Source of the DNA: Methylophilus medardicus
GTDB lineage: Bacteria; Pseudomonadota; Gammaproteobacteria; Burkholderiales; Methylophilaceae
Assembly (NCBI RefSeq): GCF_006363955.1
Contig: NZ_CP040948.1
Location: forward strand, 744,001-808,000
Length of the DNA stretch: 64,000 nucleotides
Direction of reading: 5' to 3'
The stretch's first letter is position 1. The number at the start of each line of letters is the position of its first letter. Below the pieces are notes generated by a model. That model did not search any database. It was not told where the DNA came from and was given only the letters and a program-made list of their open reading frames with translations. Shown here piece by piece: positions 1-8,767 of this stretch. A program made the position numbers and the translations under genes.

Positions 1-165
1 CAAATCAATCAGCTCGACAATGTGGCCGCCCAGTAATAGTTTTGCACTCATCAAATCCACTGTTATGCCCGGCCAGTTACCGACGCGGGCCGAGGCGCCA
101 CTTAAACGATTGAATAGAGTGGATTTGCCCGTATTAGGCATTCCTAGCAAGGCAATACGTTTCAT
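1..165 (-). CDS. feoB: Ferrous iron transporter FeoB, N-terminal fragment (cut by window edge)
   Basis: Only the first 55 codons are present; the rest lies beyond base 1. FeoB is the inner-membrane Fe(II) transporter with a cytosolic N-terminal G domain. The visible part opens directly with the P-loop GMPNTGKST (residues 8-16) and continues with NRLSG and the FeoB-typical switch segment GNWPGITV, which separates it from other small GTPases. Its ATG overlaps the stop of feoA in an ATGA junction, so the two are translationally coupled. Being the distal gene of a feoA-feoB transcript it should share the probable Fur box upstream of feoA. Confidence 0.93.
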   Translation of the reverse strand, partial: MKRIALLGMPNTGKSTLFNRLSGASARVGNWPGITVDLMSAKLLLGGHIVELIDL

Positions 166-416
166 ACAGGATTGGATTCAGTCTGATGGGCGGGGGTGGG
201 GTGTAAGTGAATTGCCTTGGCATCCTCCAGACGGATGATGACGTCAGTGGAGCCAATTCGCACATGCAAGGGGCCATTAAACACGGCTTGACGAATCACT
301 TCGAGTTGCTTGCCAGCGCGAAACCCCAGCGCATTTAAGCGTTGCGCCAAGGCCTGCTCAGCATGAATGCGATCAATAATGGCCGATTGTCCTGGCTTTA
401 ATGCGTCGAGATGCAT
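162..416 (-). CDS. feoA: FeoA family ferrous iron transport accessory protein
   Basis: An 84-residue SH3-like FeoA domain protein, the usual size. FeoA is a small cytosolic partner of FeoB thought to modulate its activity. Visible signatures are L-x-x-L-G-F-R-x-G near residues 28-35, the central strand NGPLHVRIG and a C-terminal I-R-L-x-x-x-x-A-xx-I, all standard in FeoA. The stop overlaps the feoB start by four bases. The 5' side carries a Fur-box-like palindrome 15 to 29 bases before the ATG, consistent with induction under iron limitation (inference). Confidence 0.92.
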   Translation of the reverse strand: MHLDALKPGQSAIIDRIHAEQALAQRLNALGFRAGKQLEVIRQAVFNGPLHVRIGSTDVIIRLEDAKAIHLHPTPAHQTESNPV

Positions 417-430
417 GTGCGTGATATAAA

Positions 431-445
431 TGAGAATAATTCTTG
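431..445 (-). promoter_or_regulatory. Putative Fur box upstream of feoAB
   Basis: The plus strand reads TGAGAATAATTCTTG, a 7-1-7 imperfect palindrome matching the Fur core TGATAAT-N-ATTATCA at most positions. It lies just upstream of the feoA start, the place expected for Fur repression. Assigned by eye from consensus only. Confidence 0.5.
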
Positions 446-527
446 ATTTTATCTTAGATTGCGCTGCAAAGAAATGTTTCTGTGACGGCTTGCTTGGAAG
501 TAGGCAATAGGCAATGACGGATAGTAC

Positions 528-565
528 CCAATAAAAAAGCCAGTCGAAACTGGCTTTTTTATTGG
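528..565. terminator. Bidirectional intrinsic terminator after the ppiC-like gene
   Basis: A near-perfect stem of about 17 base pairs (CCCAATAAAAAAGCCAG with its complement) around a short CGAA-centred loop, with A-runs on one arm and T-runs on the other. It sits directly downstream of the minus-strand peptidyl-prolyl isomerase gene and would separate it from feoAB. Confidence 0.85.
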
Positions 566-582
566 GTAAAACGCTGCGGTGA

Positions 583-1392
583 TTATTTTTTCTCGACGCC
601 TGTTACATCAATTTTTGCTTTGTCTTTCAAACCCAACATGTATTTTTCCAGTTTGCGCTGTTGCAAAGTGCGCTCGATACCTTCTTGTACCTTCTCATAA
701 GGAGGCGCTTGCAGTGCACGGGTGTCTACCAGCTTGATCACGTGCCAGCCGAATTGTGATTGCACTGGATCCGGCGTTGTTTCGCCTTTTTTCAATCCCA
801 CCAAGGCTTCGGCAAAAGGTCTCACCATGCCAGCGGGTGAGAACCAGCCCAAATCGCCGCCTTTGTCTTTAGAACCAGGGTCCTGTGATTTTTCTTTGGC
901 AATTTTCGCAAAGTCCGTGCCTTTTTTCAGGTCAGCGATGATGGCTTTGGCTTCGGCTTCTGTTTTTACCAAAATATGGCGAGCGTTATATTCTTTGTCA
1001 CCCAATTCTTTTTTGTACTGCTCGTAGCCTTCTTTTTTCTCGGCGTCCGTCACTGGGTTTTTCTTGATGAAATCTGCCAGGAATGCGTTTACCAGCAATT
1101 TGCGTCGCGCGAGTTCTTCGCTAGCGATAAAGTCGGGTAACTTATCGATACCTGCTTTTTGCGCTTCTTGGTAAGCCAATTCAGAGCCAACCAGCTCGTT
1201 TACCACAGCCGCTTTCATGCCGTCGTTGGCTTTTTGGCCTGTGCGGGCTTCCGCATCACGCAAAATGAATTCTACCCAGGTTTTTTTGATTGGTTTGCCA
1301 TTGACTGTAGCAACCGCATCGGCATCCGCCGCGTATACATGTGGCAGTGCGCTTAAGCAAGCAATCGCCAACATTACTTTCAAAAATTTCAT
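583..1392 (-). CDS. Periplasmic parvulin-type peptidyl-prolyl cis-trans isomerase (PpiC/PrsA-like)
   Basis: A 269-residue exported foldase. A Sec signal peptide (MKFLKVMLAIACLSALPHVYA, residues 1-21) precedes an N-terminal SurA_N-like helical part. The parvulin domain follows at about residues 135-225: ARHILVKTEAEAKAII, the loop DPGSKDKGGDLGWF and the terminal strand QFGWHVIKLVD are hallmark parvulin blocks. The C-terminus is Lys-rich. It is the last gene of a run yciB-yciI-bolA-ppiC on this strand and is followed by a strong terminator. Parvulins assist folding of outer-membrane or secreted proteins; the particular clients cannot be told from sequence. Confidence 0.9.
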   Translation of the reverse strand: MKFLKVMLAIACLSALPHVYAADADAVATVNGKPIKKTWVEFILRDAEARTGQKANDGMKAAVVNELVGSELAYQEAQKAGIDKLPDFIASEELARRKLLVNAFLADFIKKNPVTDAEKKEGYEQYKKELGDKEYNARHILVKTEAEAKAIIADLKKGTDFAKIAKEKSQDPGSKDKGGDLGWFSPAGMVRPFAEALVGLKKGETTPDPVQSQFGWHVIKLVDTRALQAPPYEKVQEGIERTLQQRKLEKYMLGLKDKAKIDVTGVEKK

Positions 1393-1447
1393 GCAATATC
1401 CTTATATAACGAATTGAATTGGTGCGATATTAAAAAACAGAATTGTG

Positions 1448-1711
1448 TCAGTTGAATGACTCATCAGCAGAAAGCGCCTGAATACTGAGCGCATGAATGC
1501 GATGCGGCATTAAATCTTGCAAACATTGGTAAATCATTCGATGTCGCATTATCTGTGATTTTCCTGAAAATAGCGAGCTTTTTACCTTGAGCGTGAAATG
1601 CCCGCCACCCGTATTGCCCTTGTGTCCGCGGTGCAGTTCGCTATCATCGGTGATCTCTAATTGCAGCGGCAGCAATACTTGCAAACGCTGTTCAATCTCG
1701 GTTGTCAGCAT
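1448..1711 (-). CDS. bolA: BolA/IbaG family protein
   Basis: An 87-residue BolA-fold protein. The start used is the ATG giving MLTTEIEQRL, one base after the yciI stop; longer upstream extension would overlap yciI. The conserved block SELHRGHKGNTGGGHF and the following M-x-x-H-R-x-I-Y segment are diagnostic; BolA proteins pair with monothiol glutaredoxins in [2Fe-2S] trafficking. The second conserved His, in PHRIHALSI, is also present. Probably in one transcript with yciB, yciI and the parvulin gene. Confidence 0.88.
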   Translation of the reverse strand: MLTTEIEQRLQVLLPLQLEITDDSELHRGHKGNTGGGHFTLKVKSSLFSGKSQIMRHRMIYQCLQDLMPHRIHALSIQALSADESFN

Positions 1712-1712
1712 G

Positions 1713-2012
1713 CTATGGCAAGGTCTTTCTAAAAGGTTTAACCACCACTTGCGCATACACGCCAGCGTGTACAAATGGATCGGCATTTGCCCAATCTGTG
1801 GCTGCTTGCAAAGACTCAAATTCTGCGACGATCAAGCTACCAGTAAATCCGGCTTCCCCCGGCTCTAGGTTATCGATTGCGGGTAATGGGCCTGCCAACA
1901 ACAAGCGGCCCTCGCTTTGCAGTTGCTGCAAGCGCGCTAGGTGCGGCGGGCGGTTCGCTTGACGCAACGACAAGCTGTTTGGAGTGTCTTGTGCGTAAAT
2001 CATGTAAAACAT
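1713..2012 (-). CDS. yciI: YciI family protein
   Basis: A 99-residue ferredoxin-like YciI domain protein. The start MFYMIYAQD follows a good AGAGG ribosome site. The conserved DTPNS-L-x-x-R-x-x-R-P-x-H opening, the G-x-L-L-L-AGP block and the ADPF-x-x-A-G-V-Y block (the putative active-site Asp/His region of the family) are all present. The biochemical role of YciI is not established. Its neighbours yciB and bolA are the same as in many proteobacteria. Confidence 0.9.
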   Translation of the reverse strand: MFYMIYAQDTPNSLSLRQANRPPHLARLQQLQSEGRLLLAGPLPAIDNLEPGEAGFTGSLIVAEFESLQAATDWANADPFVHAGVYAQVVVKPFRKTLP

Positions 2013-2028
2013 CAATATAACCTCTTGG

Positions 2029-2574
2029 TCAGGCAGAAGGGGTGTTTTGTTCAATCCAATAGGCACGCAAGGCAAATACTTGGGCGATGATAAACACAAA
2101 CATCAAGCTGGTGGCCCCAAATAGTTTAAAGTTAACCCAGTCGTCTTCGGTGAAATGGAATGCGACATACAGATTTAAAATGCCCATGCCGACCAAGAAA
2201 CCTACCCAGCAAAAATTTAATTTATCCCACACGGCGACTGGCGGAGCCATCATTTTTCCGAGCATGTTTTCAATGAGGTTGCGTTTGAATGCATAACGAC
2301 TGAATAACAATACCAATGCGCCTATCCAGTAAATCGCTGTGGGTTTCCACATGATATAGGTTTTGTCGTGTAGCAGTAATGTGATGCCGCCCAATACGGT
2401 AATGACCGCACCGTTAATGGCTAGCATTTTATCGATCTTGCCGCGCTTCAGCCAAATGAACAGCATCAATACCAAGGTACTGATCATGGCCACTGCGGTG
2501 GCGACAAAAATACCCGCTTTTTTGTAAGCGATAAAAAATAAGATGACGGGGAGTAAATCGGTAATGACTTGCAT
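2029..2574 (-). CDS. yciB: Inner-membrane septation protein A (YciB/IspZ)
   Basis: A 181-residue integral membrane protein with about five hydrophobic segments. The start [18 protein letters not shown] and the blocks [19 protein letters not shown] and [20 protein letters not shown] are signatures of the YciB/IspZ family, implicated in cell-envelope integrity and division. It heads the minus-strand run yciB-yciI-bolA-ppiC and is divergent from rnm. Confidence 0.93.
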   Translation of the reverse strand: MQVITDLLPVILFFIAYKKAGIFVATAVAMISTLVLMLFIWLKRGKIDKMLAINGAVITVLGGITLLLHDKTYIMWKPTAIYWIGALVLLFSRYAFKRNLIENMLGKMMAPPVAVWDKLNFCWVGFLVGMGILNLYVAFHFTEDDWVNFKLFGATSLMFVFIIAQVFALRAYWIEQNTPSA

Positions 2575-2721
2575 GACTGGCTTCAGGTGACTGAATTCCT
2601 GCTATCTGTAAGGGCACTATTTTGCTATGATTTATGTCAATGTGTAAAGGTTATTGCCGTTAGGCAGTCTTTTCTTTCTTTTTAGCTGCAAAATTTTCTG
2701 TTGATCTAAACACCACCCACC

Positions 2722-3585
2722 ATGTCAGTCCCGATTGATTTACATTGCCACTCGACCATGTCGGATGGTTTGCTGACGCCCGAGGCGTTGGTGACGCATG
2801 CCGCCAGTAAAGGGGTGCGCGTGCTGGCGCTGACCGATCACGACGAAGTGAGCGGCTTGGCGCGGGCGCGCGCAGCTGCTGAGCACATCGGCATCACCTT
2901 TATTGATGGTGTTGAAGTGTCGGTCACTTGGCGAAAACGTACTTTGCATGTGGTGGGTTTAAAAGTAAATCCGCAAGATCCAGCGTTGCTAGCGGCCTTT
3001 GCCAAGGTGAGAGAAGGGCGAGACAGTCGCGCCCGACAGATTGCTGAAGGCTTGGCAAAGGCCGGCATCGCCGACGCTTATGAAGGAGCCAGAGCGATTT
3101 CGGGCAACAGTGTGATGACACGCAGCCACTTTGCCCAGTTCATGGTCAAACAAGGCCATGCCAAAAACATGAAATCAGTCTTTAAGAAATACATGGTTAA
3201 AGGCAAGCCGGGGTATGTCAACCATGAATGGATGAGCTTGGAAGAAGCACTCATGTTGATTCGCAACAGCGGTGGTGTCGCGGTGTTGGCACATCCGGGT
3301 CGCTATGACTTGGGCTTCGTGAATATGCATCTTTTGCTCAACGAATTCAGAAACCTGGGCGGTTCGGCGATTGAGGTCGTCACCGGCAGTCACCAGCCGC
3401 CGCAATTTGATCAGTTTGCCAAATTGGCGCATCGCTTTGATCTGAAAGCCTCGCAAGGCTCCGATTATCATGGCCCGGGCATGTCTTACATGGAAATGGG
3501 ACGCTTGCCTGCGTTGCCTTTGAATTGTGTCCCGGTATGGAAAGATTGGCCAGAAGCCCACCAGTTGCAAGCACTGGCGAGTTAG
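2722..3585 (+). CDS. rnm: PHP-domain 5'-3' exoribonuclease RNase AM (YciV/TrpH)
   Basis: A 287-residue PHP-domain metallohydrolase. Metal-binding motifs are visible in order: DLHCHSTMSDG (residues 6-16), LTDHDE (about 39-44), ARSHFAQ region, LAHPGRY (about 190) and GSDYHGPG (about 250). E. coli YciV was shown to be a 5'-3' exonuclease that trims 5' ends of rRNA and degrades short oligonucleotides; orthology is inferred from full-length similarity of motifs. It is followed after ten bases by yciO, the same pairing as in E. coli. Confidence 0.9.
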   Translation: MSVPIDLHCHSTMSDGLLTPEALVTHAASKGVRVLALTDHDEVSGLARARAAAEHIGITFIDGVEVSVTWRKRTLHVVGLKVNPQDPALLAAFAKVREGRDSRARQIAEGLAKAGIADAYEGARAISGNSVMTRSHFAQFMVKQGHAKNMKSVFKKYMVKGKPGYVNHEWMSLEEALMLIRNSGGVAVLAHPGRYDLGFVNMHLLLNEFRNLGGSAIEVVTGSHQPPQFDQFAKLAHRFDLKASQGSDYHGPGMSYMEMGRLPALPLNCVPVWKDWPEAHQLQALAS

Positions 3586-3595
3586 CGCGGCATCC

Positions 3596-4207
3596 ATGGC
3601 ACAATATTTTGTGATTCATGCGGAAAACCCGCAAACGCGATTAATCCAGCAAGCAGCGCAGCTGTTAAAGCAAGGCGGTATATTGGCTTGTCCGACCGAC
3701 TCCAGTTACGCACTGGTCTGCCTAATGGAATATAAAGATGCGCAAACCCGTATTCGCCGCTTGCGTGGTGTGGATGATGAACACCCGTTTACGCTGATTT
3801 GTCGTGATTTGGCTGAAATCGGCACTTACGCCAAGGTCAACAATAGTCAGTTTCGTTTGCTTAAGGCGATGACGCCTGGTGCTTACACGTTTTTATTAGA
3901 AGCTAGCCGCGAGGTGCCGAGGCGTTTGCATCACCCTAAACGGAGCACCATCGGCTTACGCGTTCCGCAGCACGTCGTCACGCAAACGCTGCTGGAAGCA
4001 TTGGATTGCCCCTTACTCAGTATGACTTTACAACTGCCGGGCGAAGAGGTTCCGATGTCCGTTGGTTGGGAAATCCGCGAAAGCTTGGAGCATCATATTG
4101 AAGGGGTGATTGATAGTGACATCGCGCATGTCGGCGCGACCACCATATTGGATTTGACGCAAGAGCCGCCTGAGTTGGTGCGCGCCGGTGTTGCCCCTTG
4201 GCCTTAA
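3596..4207 (+). CDS. yciO: YciO/Sua5-YrdC family protein (L-threonylcarbamoyladenylate synthase-like)
   Basis: A 203-residue YrdC-fold protein. The start MAQYFVIHAENPQ lies ten bases after the rnm stop; a longer in-frame extension would run back into rnm. The dsRNA/ATP-binding block GGILACPTDSSYAL (about 27-40) and KRSTIGLRVPQH (about 120-131) identify the family. YciO is a paralogue of TsaC/Sua5, with reported weak threonylcarbamoyl-AMP activity, so a direct role in t6A synthesis is uncertain. Confidence 0.88.
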   Translation: MAQYFVIHAENPQTRLIQQAAQLLKQGGILACPTDSSYALVCLMEYKDAQTRIRRLRGVDDEHPFTLICRDLAEIGTYAKVNNSQFRLLKAMTPGAYTFLLEASREVPRRLHHPKRSTIGLRVPQHVVTQTLLEALDCPLLSMTLQLPGEEVPMSVGWEIRESLEHHIEGVIDSDIAHVGATTILDLTQEPPELVRAGVAPWP

Positions 4208-4269
4208 TGCTGGCTTGGTTGTCTGTGATGCAACATTCGTCACACTTAAATATTCGTTGGAAGTCTTGA

Positions 4270-4908
4270 ATGGAAATGACCGTTATACAAAAAATTGCCG
4301 CATACGCGCTACCTGTGTTGTTTGCCATCACGGTCCATGAGGCAGCACACGGCTATGCAGCCAAGTTTTTTGGCGATTTAACCGCAGAGCGGTTGGGGCG
4401 AATTACCTTGAATCCACTCAAGCATATCGACCCAATTGGCACGATCTTGTTGCCGGCGCTCAGTGTGTTGCTGGGTGGCGTACTCTTTGGTTGGGCAAAG
4501 CCTGTGCCGGTCAATTTCGCGCAATTGCGTCGTCCCAAACAAGACATGTTGTGGGTAGCCCTCGCTGGGCCCGCCTCCAATTTTGTCATGGCGCTTGCTT
4601 GGGGCTTGATCCTGGCACGTGTGGACTTATTGCCGCCATCCTCACATGTTTTTATGACGCAAATGAGTCTGGCCGGCATACAAATTAATTTGGTATTACT
4701 GGTACTGAATTTGTTTCCATTGCCGCCGTTAGATGGTGGCCGCATCGCGGTGAGCCTATTGCCCATGCGCGCGGCGATCAAATTTGCGCAGATTGAGCGT
4801 TATGGCATGCTGATTTTGATCGCTTTATTGTTCACGGGTATTTTGGGTATCTTGCTATCGCCGGTGCTTCGATTTTTTCAGCACCTACTTACCTTGTTAA
4901 TTATCTAA
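4270..4908 (+). CDS. Site-2 protease family (M50) membrane metallopeptidase
   Basis: A 212-residue polytopic membrane protein of the minimal S2P/M50B class. The zinc motif HEAAH (residues 24-28, within ITVHEAAHGY) lies in the first membrane helix and the third ligand motif FPLPPLDGGRI near residue 150, with GPASNF between. Four to six hydrophobic segments are visible. Members sit next to rnm/yciO in many beta- and gammaproteobacteria; substrates are unknown. A second ATG two codons in could also be the start. Confidence 0.9.
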   Translation: MEMTVIQKIAAYALPVLFAITVHEAAHGYAAKFFGDLTAERLGRITLNPLKHIDPIGTILLPALSVLLGGVLFGWAKPVPVNFAQLRRPKQDMLWVALAGPASNFVMALAWGLILARVDLLPPSSHVFMTQMSLAGIQINLVLLVLNLFPLPPLDGGRIAVSLLPMRAAIKFAQIERYGMLILIALLFTGILGILLSPVLRFFQHLLTLLII

Positions 4909-4929
4909 ACCGCAGACGCATTCTTGCCA

Positions 4930-7900
4930 CTAACGCTTGATGGCATCCAAGCTTAATTTGGTTGGTACAGTGTTACGTTCAGCTGTCGCACTGACTGCTG
5001 GGTTCGCAACCACTCTGTCTGCACTAACGCCCTCTGCTAGCAGCACCTTTTGAATGGCCGCCGCTCTTGCGTCAGCCAATGTGCGTAAGTCTTTCTCTGT
5101 AACCACCAAGCTAGTGGTTAAGGTCTCTTGTGCTTGCGCGTAAAATTCAGGCGGGACTTTCTCAAGCTTAGCCGCAAGGCGTTTGAGCAAACCCTTTTGA
5201 CTCAAGCGGTCATGCAAAGTCTGAATAGCGGATTGCACCTTGGGATTGTTCAGATTAATTGGTCCGGGTGTCTCTCCGGCGGCAAGTTGCACCCCGGTTT
5301 CTGCAGCCACTTGCTTGCGCAGGGTACTTTCTTGAATGGCGCGTGTATCTGCCGCCACCGCATAGCCAGGGTAAATGCCTAATTTTAATTGCTGACGTTT
5401 GCTGAGCGCTTGACTGAGCTGATGTAGTTTTTCTAACTCTGGTGGAGAAATCGTGGCCTTGCCAGGATCGAATAGAATGGCTTCCAGTTTTTCACCGCCA
5501 CCAAACAGTTTACCTAGTGCGCTAAACGGAGCAGTAACGATTTTAGTCAGCACGTTGGTGAACGCTTTCCATACAATGCCACCGATGCTGAATTTTGGGT
5601 CATCCAGACTGCCGCTGACTGGCAAATCTAGATCAATGACGCCGTCGCTATCCTCTAAAATAGCAATCGCAAGGTCAAGGGGTAAATTGGCAGCCTCTTT
5701 GCTGTCTACTTTTTCGCCCAATGTCAGTTTGTGAATCACAAACTTGTTTTCGCCTGCCAGCTTGCGCTGTTTAATGTTGTATTCGAGATCGACAGACAAC
5801 TTGCCAGAGGTGATTTTTCGGCCGGCAAATTTGCCCGAATAGGGCGTGAGGCGATTCATTTCAAGATTGGTGAATGCCAGTTTAATATCGGTGAAGGCAG
5901 TGGTTTGGAAAGGTTTTAGCGCACCGCGAATTCGGGCTGCACCATAATCATCCACCTTGCCGTCGAGTTCTACCTGAGCCGTTGACGCTGGGTTGTTCGA
6001 AATGCCGTTGATCACTCCGCCCAGGCTATGTATCTGCGTCCCGAACGGCTGCGGTAACGATAAATCAGCGAACTCCAACTCGGCATCTTGAATGCGTATG
6101 GTATCTATCGTGACCGGAAAAGCGTTGACTTGCGGTTCATTTTTTGTATTCACAGGTGCGGTGACAGGTGGACTCGCTGCTGCAATAGTCGGTTTTTCCT
6201 CCACTGCAGGTGTCCGCATGACTTTAGCAAAATTGAGACTGCGATCTGGATAAATGATCAATTGTGTTTGTGGTTCGGTGATGGTCAGCGAACCCAGTTG
6301 TAATTTATTAGGCGCGAGTGACAAACTCAACCCTTCGCCTTGCAGATTTGCCCAGCGTACAAAGGGGTGCGGTTGGCTTGCGGTGTCCATGATCGACAGT
6401 TGACTGACTTTAAAGCCGCCCTCAAATGTGCTAGTGCTGTTGGTTTGACGGTATTGGCCTTGCAGGCTGGCGGTGCCGCTGTCGAGTTGCAATAAAGCCA
6501 CTTGCTGCAGATAGGGGGCAAATGGTTTGAGCGATAAATCATGCAATGTGCATTGCAGCGCAGTGTTAAAAGGTGCTGCGGCTAACTTGCCTTGCAGGCT
6601 GAATTGCCCGCCTTGTTTAATGTGAAATCCAGCCTTGACCGGCAGTTGGCGTGCTAAAGATTGCGTCAGGTTGTCAGCCTCTGCATACGCGTCTACGATA
6701 TCAATCACCACCGGCGTTGGCGTGGATTGATCCTCCACATGCACCACAGCATGTTGTAAGGCTAGTCGTTTCAGTTTAAATGCCCATGGTGGATTGGCTA
6801 CTGAAGTGTTAGGCGCAGCTGCCACGGTCGGTTTTCCTGCCGCCGGCGCCAGGATTTGTTGCCAATTGAGCAGGGTGTCAGCTTGCCGGATGACGTTTGT
6901 TTGCAGACCACTCAAACGTAGCTCCGTGATTTCTGCGCTTTGCTGATTCAGCCCTATTTTTCCATCGGTGATATTCACGCTGGCCAGTTGCGCCGCCGGT
7001 TGATGCGCAGATTGTAACTTCAGCTGGTGCGCGTCGAGTTGCATATTTTTCAGGGTCAGCCCTGATTGGTTGTCGACGGCCAACGCTAAGTTAAAGTCTT
7101 TGACACTGGCTTGTAAAGGTTTCGCAAATTGCTGATCGGTATAGTCAAGCTGCCAGTGTTTGAGGGCGATTTCGTCGATTGCAAACTGAAAAGGGGCGCT
7201 TGCGGCGGCGGAAGTCGTGTTGGCTTCGCTTGCCGCGGGGGTTGGCGGCGCCAGCGTGTTCAATGCGTGCTGCCAATCCAGTCCGGTCAGCGTTTGTGTG
7301 GCGGACACTTGTGCCGCATTTAACGCAATATGTGCGACATGCGCTTGCCTTGCTGCGAGGTTGAACGCCACATTTTCAACCACCAGTGCAGGCAATTGAA
7401 ATAATGGCTTCTCTGCTTGCAGCAGCTGCAATCCGCGCATGTGGAGATTCATCTGATCAAACGACACCTGCGTCGCCGCATGCTGCGCAAACGCCAGTTT
7501 GGGTAGCGTTAACTCGCCATCTGCCAGCGAAAGCGCAGTGTCGTTTTGCTGCAACTTGAGTTGATCCAATGAAACGGTCAAGTCTTCAGTGCTGATCAGC
7601 AGCTCTTTTTGCTGCAATAACCGCAATCGGTTGGCGTTGAGTTGGAGTTGTGCCAACGAGATATTGGACCCTTGGAGCTTTTTACCTTGCACCTTTGTCT
7701 GTGGCAATAGGGTGGAAGCCAAATGATTCAAGCGCAGTTTTAAGTCAGTCACCAGCAGTGCTGGCTGCTGATTAGGCAGAGAAAAATCATACTTTAGCTG
7801 CGCGTTAAACGTTCCACCTTGCACCTGCATAGGCGATTGCGCGCTATCAACCCACTGCATCAGTTTCGCCATTTGCAAGCCCTCAACGGCTAGCGAGCCT

Positions 7901-8571
7901 TGCGATGCGACGGGATTCACCCCAAAGTTACCTTTCCATTTGAGGGTGCCACCCTGCGCAGGCAACTTCGCTGCGATCAGGTAATCACCGCGATCTTTAG
8001 GCAGTGTCGAAAACCCCTCCAGCACAAAGTCTAGTGGCTTGATAGCGGCTTTGAGCGGGGTCGTGGGTTGGTGATCCGCATAATCTAAGTGGCCTCGTTG
8101 AATGATGAGTTTGTCGACAATGACGCGCGGTAAGTCTGGGCTGGGTGGGGTCGGGTCTTCATTGAGCTTTGCGATCAGATCAGCCCAATTGAATCGGCCT
8201 TGCTTAGATAGATGCACATTGACCCGTGGGGCGGTTAATGCAATTTGCTTGAATTTCCAAGCCCAGTCGAACAGGCCGCTGGTCTCTACATCGACGACTA
8301 GGCGATCAAATGATGCCAATGGCGCCCCATTTTTCTCATTCAATGACAATTGCTCGATGGTTGCGGTAAAACTTAAGGGATCGAAACTGACTTTTGCAAC
8401 CCGAGCCTGACTCGCTAGCTGGCTTTCGGCCAGCATGGGCACCAGCCATTTTGCGAGCGGATTCACAGCCAGCCACGCGAATAAAAAATAAAATAGAATC
8501 AAGCCCGCCAGTACTTTGAAGGCGAGGGAGTGAAGGTGTGCGTTTAAAGCACGAAGCGAGCGATTTAACAT
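4930..8571 (-). CDS. Large DUF748 (AsmA-like) envelope protein
   Basis: A 1213-residue protein with one N-terminal membrane anchor (about residues 17-40) and an otherwise periplasmic body of repeated beta-rich AsmA/DUF748 segments (LKLRLNHL, LDGKVDDYGAARIRGAL, FTNLEMNRLTPYSGKFAGRKITSG). The latter blocks, about residues 870-920, are the DUF748 signature. The C-terminal part resembles a circular OmpA-like domain (AILFDPGKATISPPELEKL ... LADARAAAIQKVLLAEGVSADRV). AsmA-like proteins are now linked to phospholipid transport between membranes; that role is inference here. It stands alone, convergent with the S2P gene and divergent from corC. Confidence 0.85.
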   Translation of the reverse strand: MLNRSLRALNAHLHSLAFKVLAGLILFYFLFAWLAVNPLAKWLVPMLAESQLASQARVAKVSFDPLSFTATIEQLSLNEKNGAPLASFDRLVVDVETSGLFDWAWKFKQIALTAPRVNVHLSKQGRFNWADLIAKLNEDPTPPSPDLPRVIVDKLIIQRGHLDYADHQPTTPLKAAIKPLDFVLEGFSTLPKDRGDYLIAAKLPAQGGTLKWKGNFGVNPVASQGSLAVEGLQMAKLMQWVDSAQSPMQVQGGTFNAQLKYDFSLPNQQPALLVTDLKLRLNHLASTLLPQTKVQGKKLQGSNISLAQLQLNANRLRLLQQKELLISTEDLTVSLDQLKLQQNDTALSLADGELTLPKLAFAQHAATQVSFDQMNLHMRGLQLLQAEKPLFQLPALVVENVAFNLAARQAHVAHIALNAAQVSATQTLTGLDWQHALNTLAPPTPAASEANTTSAAASAPFQFAIDEIALKHWQLDYTDQQFAKPLQASVKDFNLALAVDNQSGLTLKNMQLDAHQLKLQSAHQPAAQLASVNITDGKIGLNQQSAEITELRLSGLQTNVIRQADTLLNWQQILAPAAGKPTVAAAPNTSVANPPWAFKLKRLALQHAVVHVEDQSTPTPVVIDIVDAYAEADNLTQSLARQLPVKAGFHIKQGGQFSLQGKLAAAPFNTALQCTLHDLSLKPFAPYLQQVALLQLDSGTASLQGQYRQTNSTSTFEGGFKVSQLSIMDTASQPHPFVRWANLQGEGLSLSLAPNKLQLGSLTITEPQTQLIIYPDRSLNFAKVMRTPAVEEKPTIAAASPPVTAPVNTKNEPQVNAFPVTIDTIRIQDAELEFADLSLPQPFGTQIHSLGGVINGISNNPASTAQVELDGKVDDYGAARIRGALKPFQTTAFTDIKLAFTNLEMNRLTPYSGKFAGRKITSGKLSVDLEYNIKQRKLAGENKFVIHKLTLGEKVDSKEAANLPLDLAIAILEDSDGVIDLDLPVSGSLDDPKFSIGGIVWKAFTNVLTKIVTAPFSALGKLFGGGEKLEAILFDPGKATISPPELEKLHQLSQALSKRQQLKLGIYPGYAVAADTRAIQESTLRKQVAAETGVQLAAGETPGPINLNNPKVQSAIQTLHDRLSQKGLLKRLAAKLEKVPPEFYAQAQETLTTSLVVTEKDLRTLADARAAAIQKVLLAEGVSADRVVANPAVSATAERNTVPTKLSLDAIKR

Positions 8572-8767
8572 ACATGCTAATTTAGCAGAATTTAAATCAT
8601 TTTTAGTTGCGCCTCATGGTGAAAAATCACAAATCTTTTGCTTGTTTGCGCCTCTGCCAGCCATGATCAATCGTCAGACTTGCCGCCGCTGTGAGGTGAC
8701 ATTGGCATCCGTTTTCATGTATGCTTCATGGAACACGTTATACAGGATGCTGTTTTCAGCAGTATAT

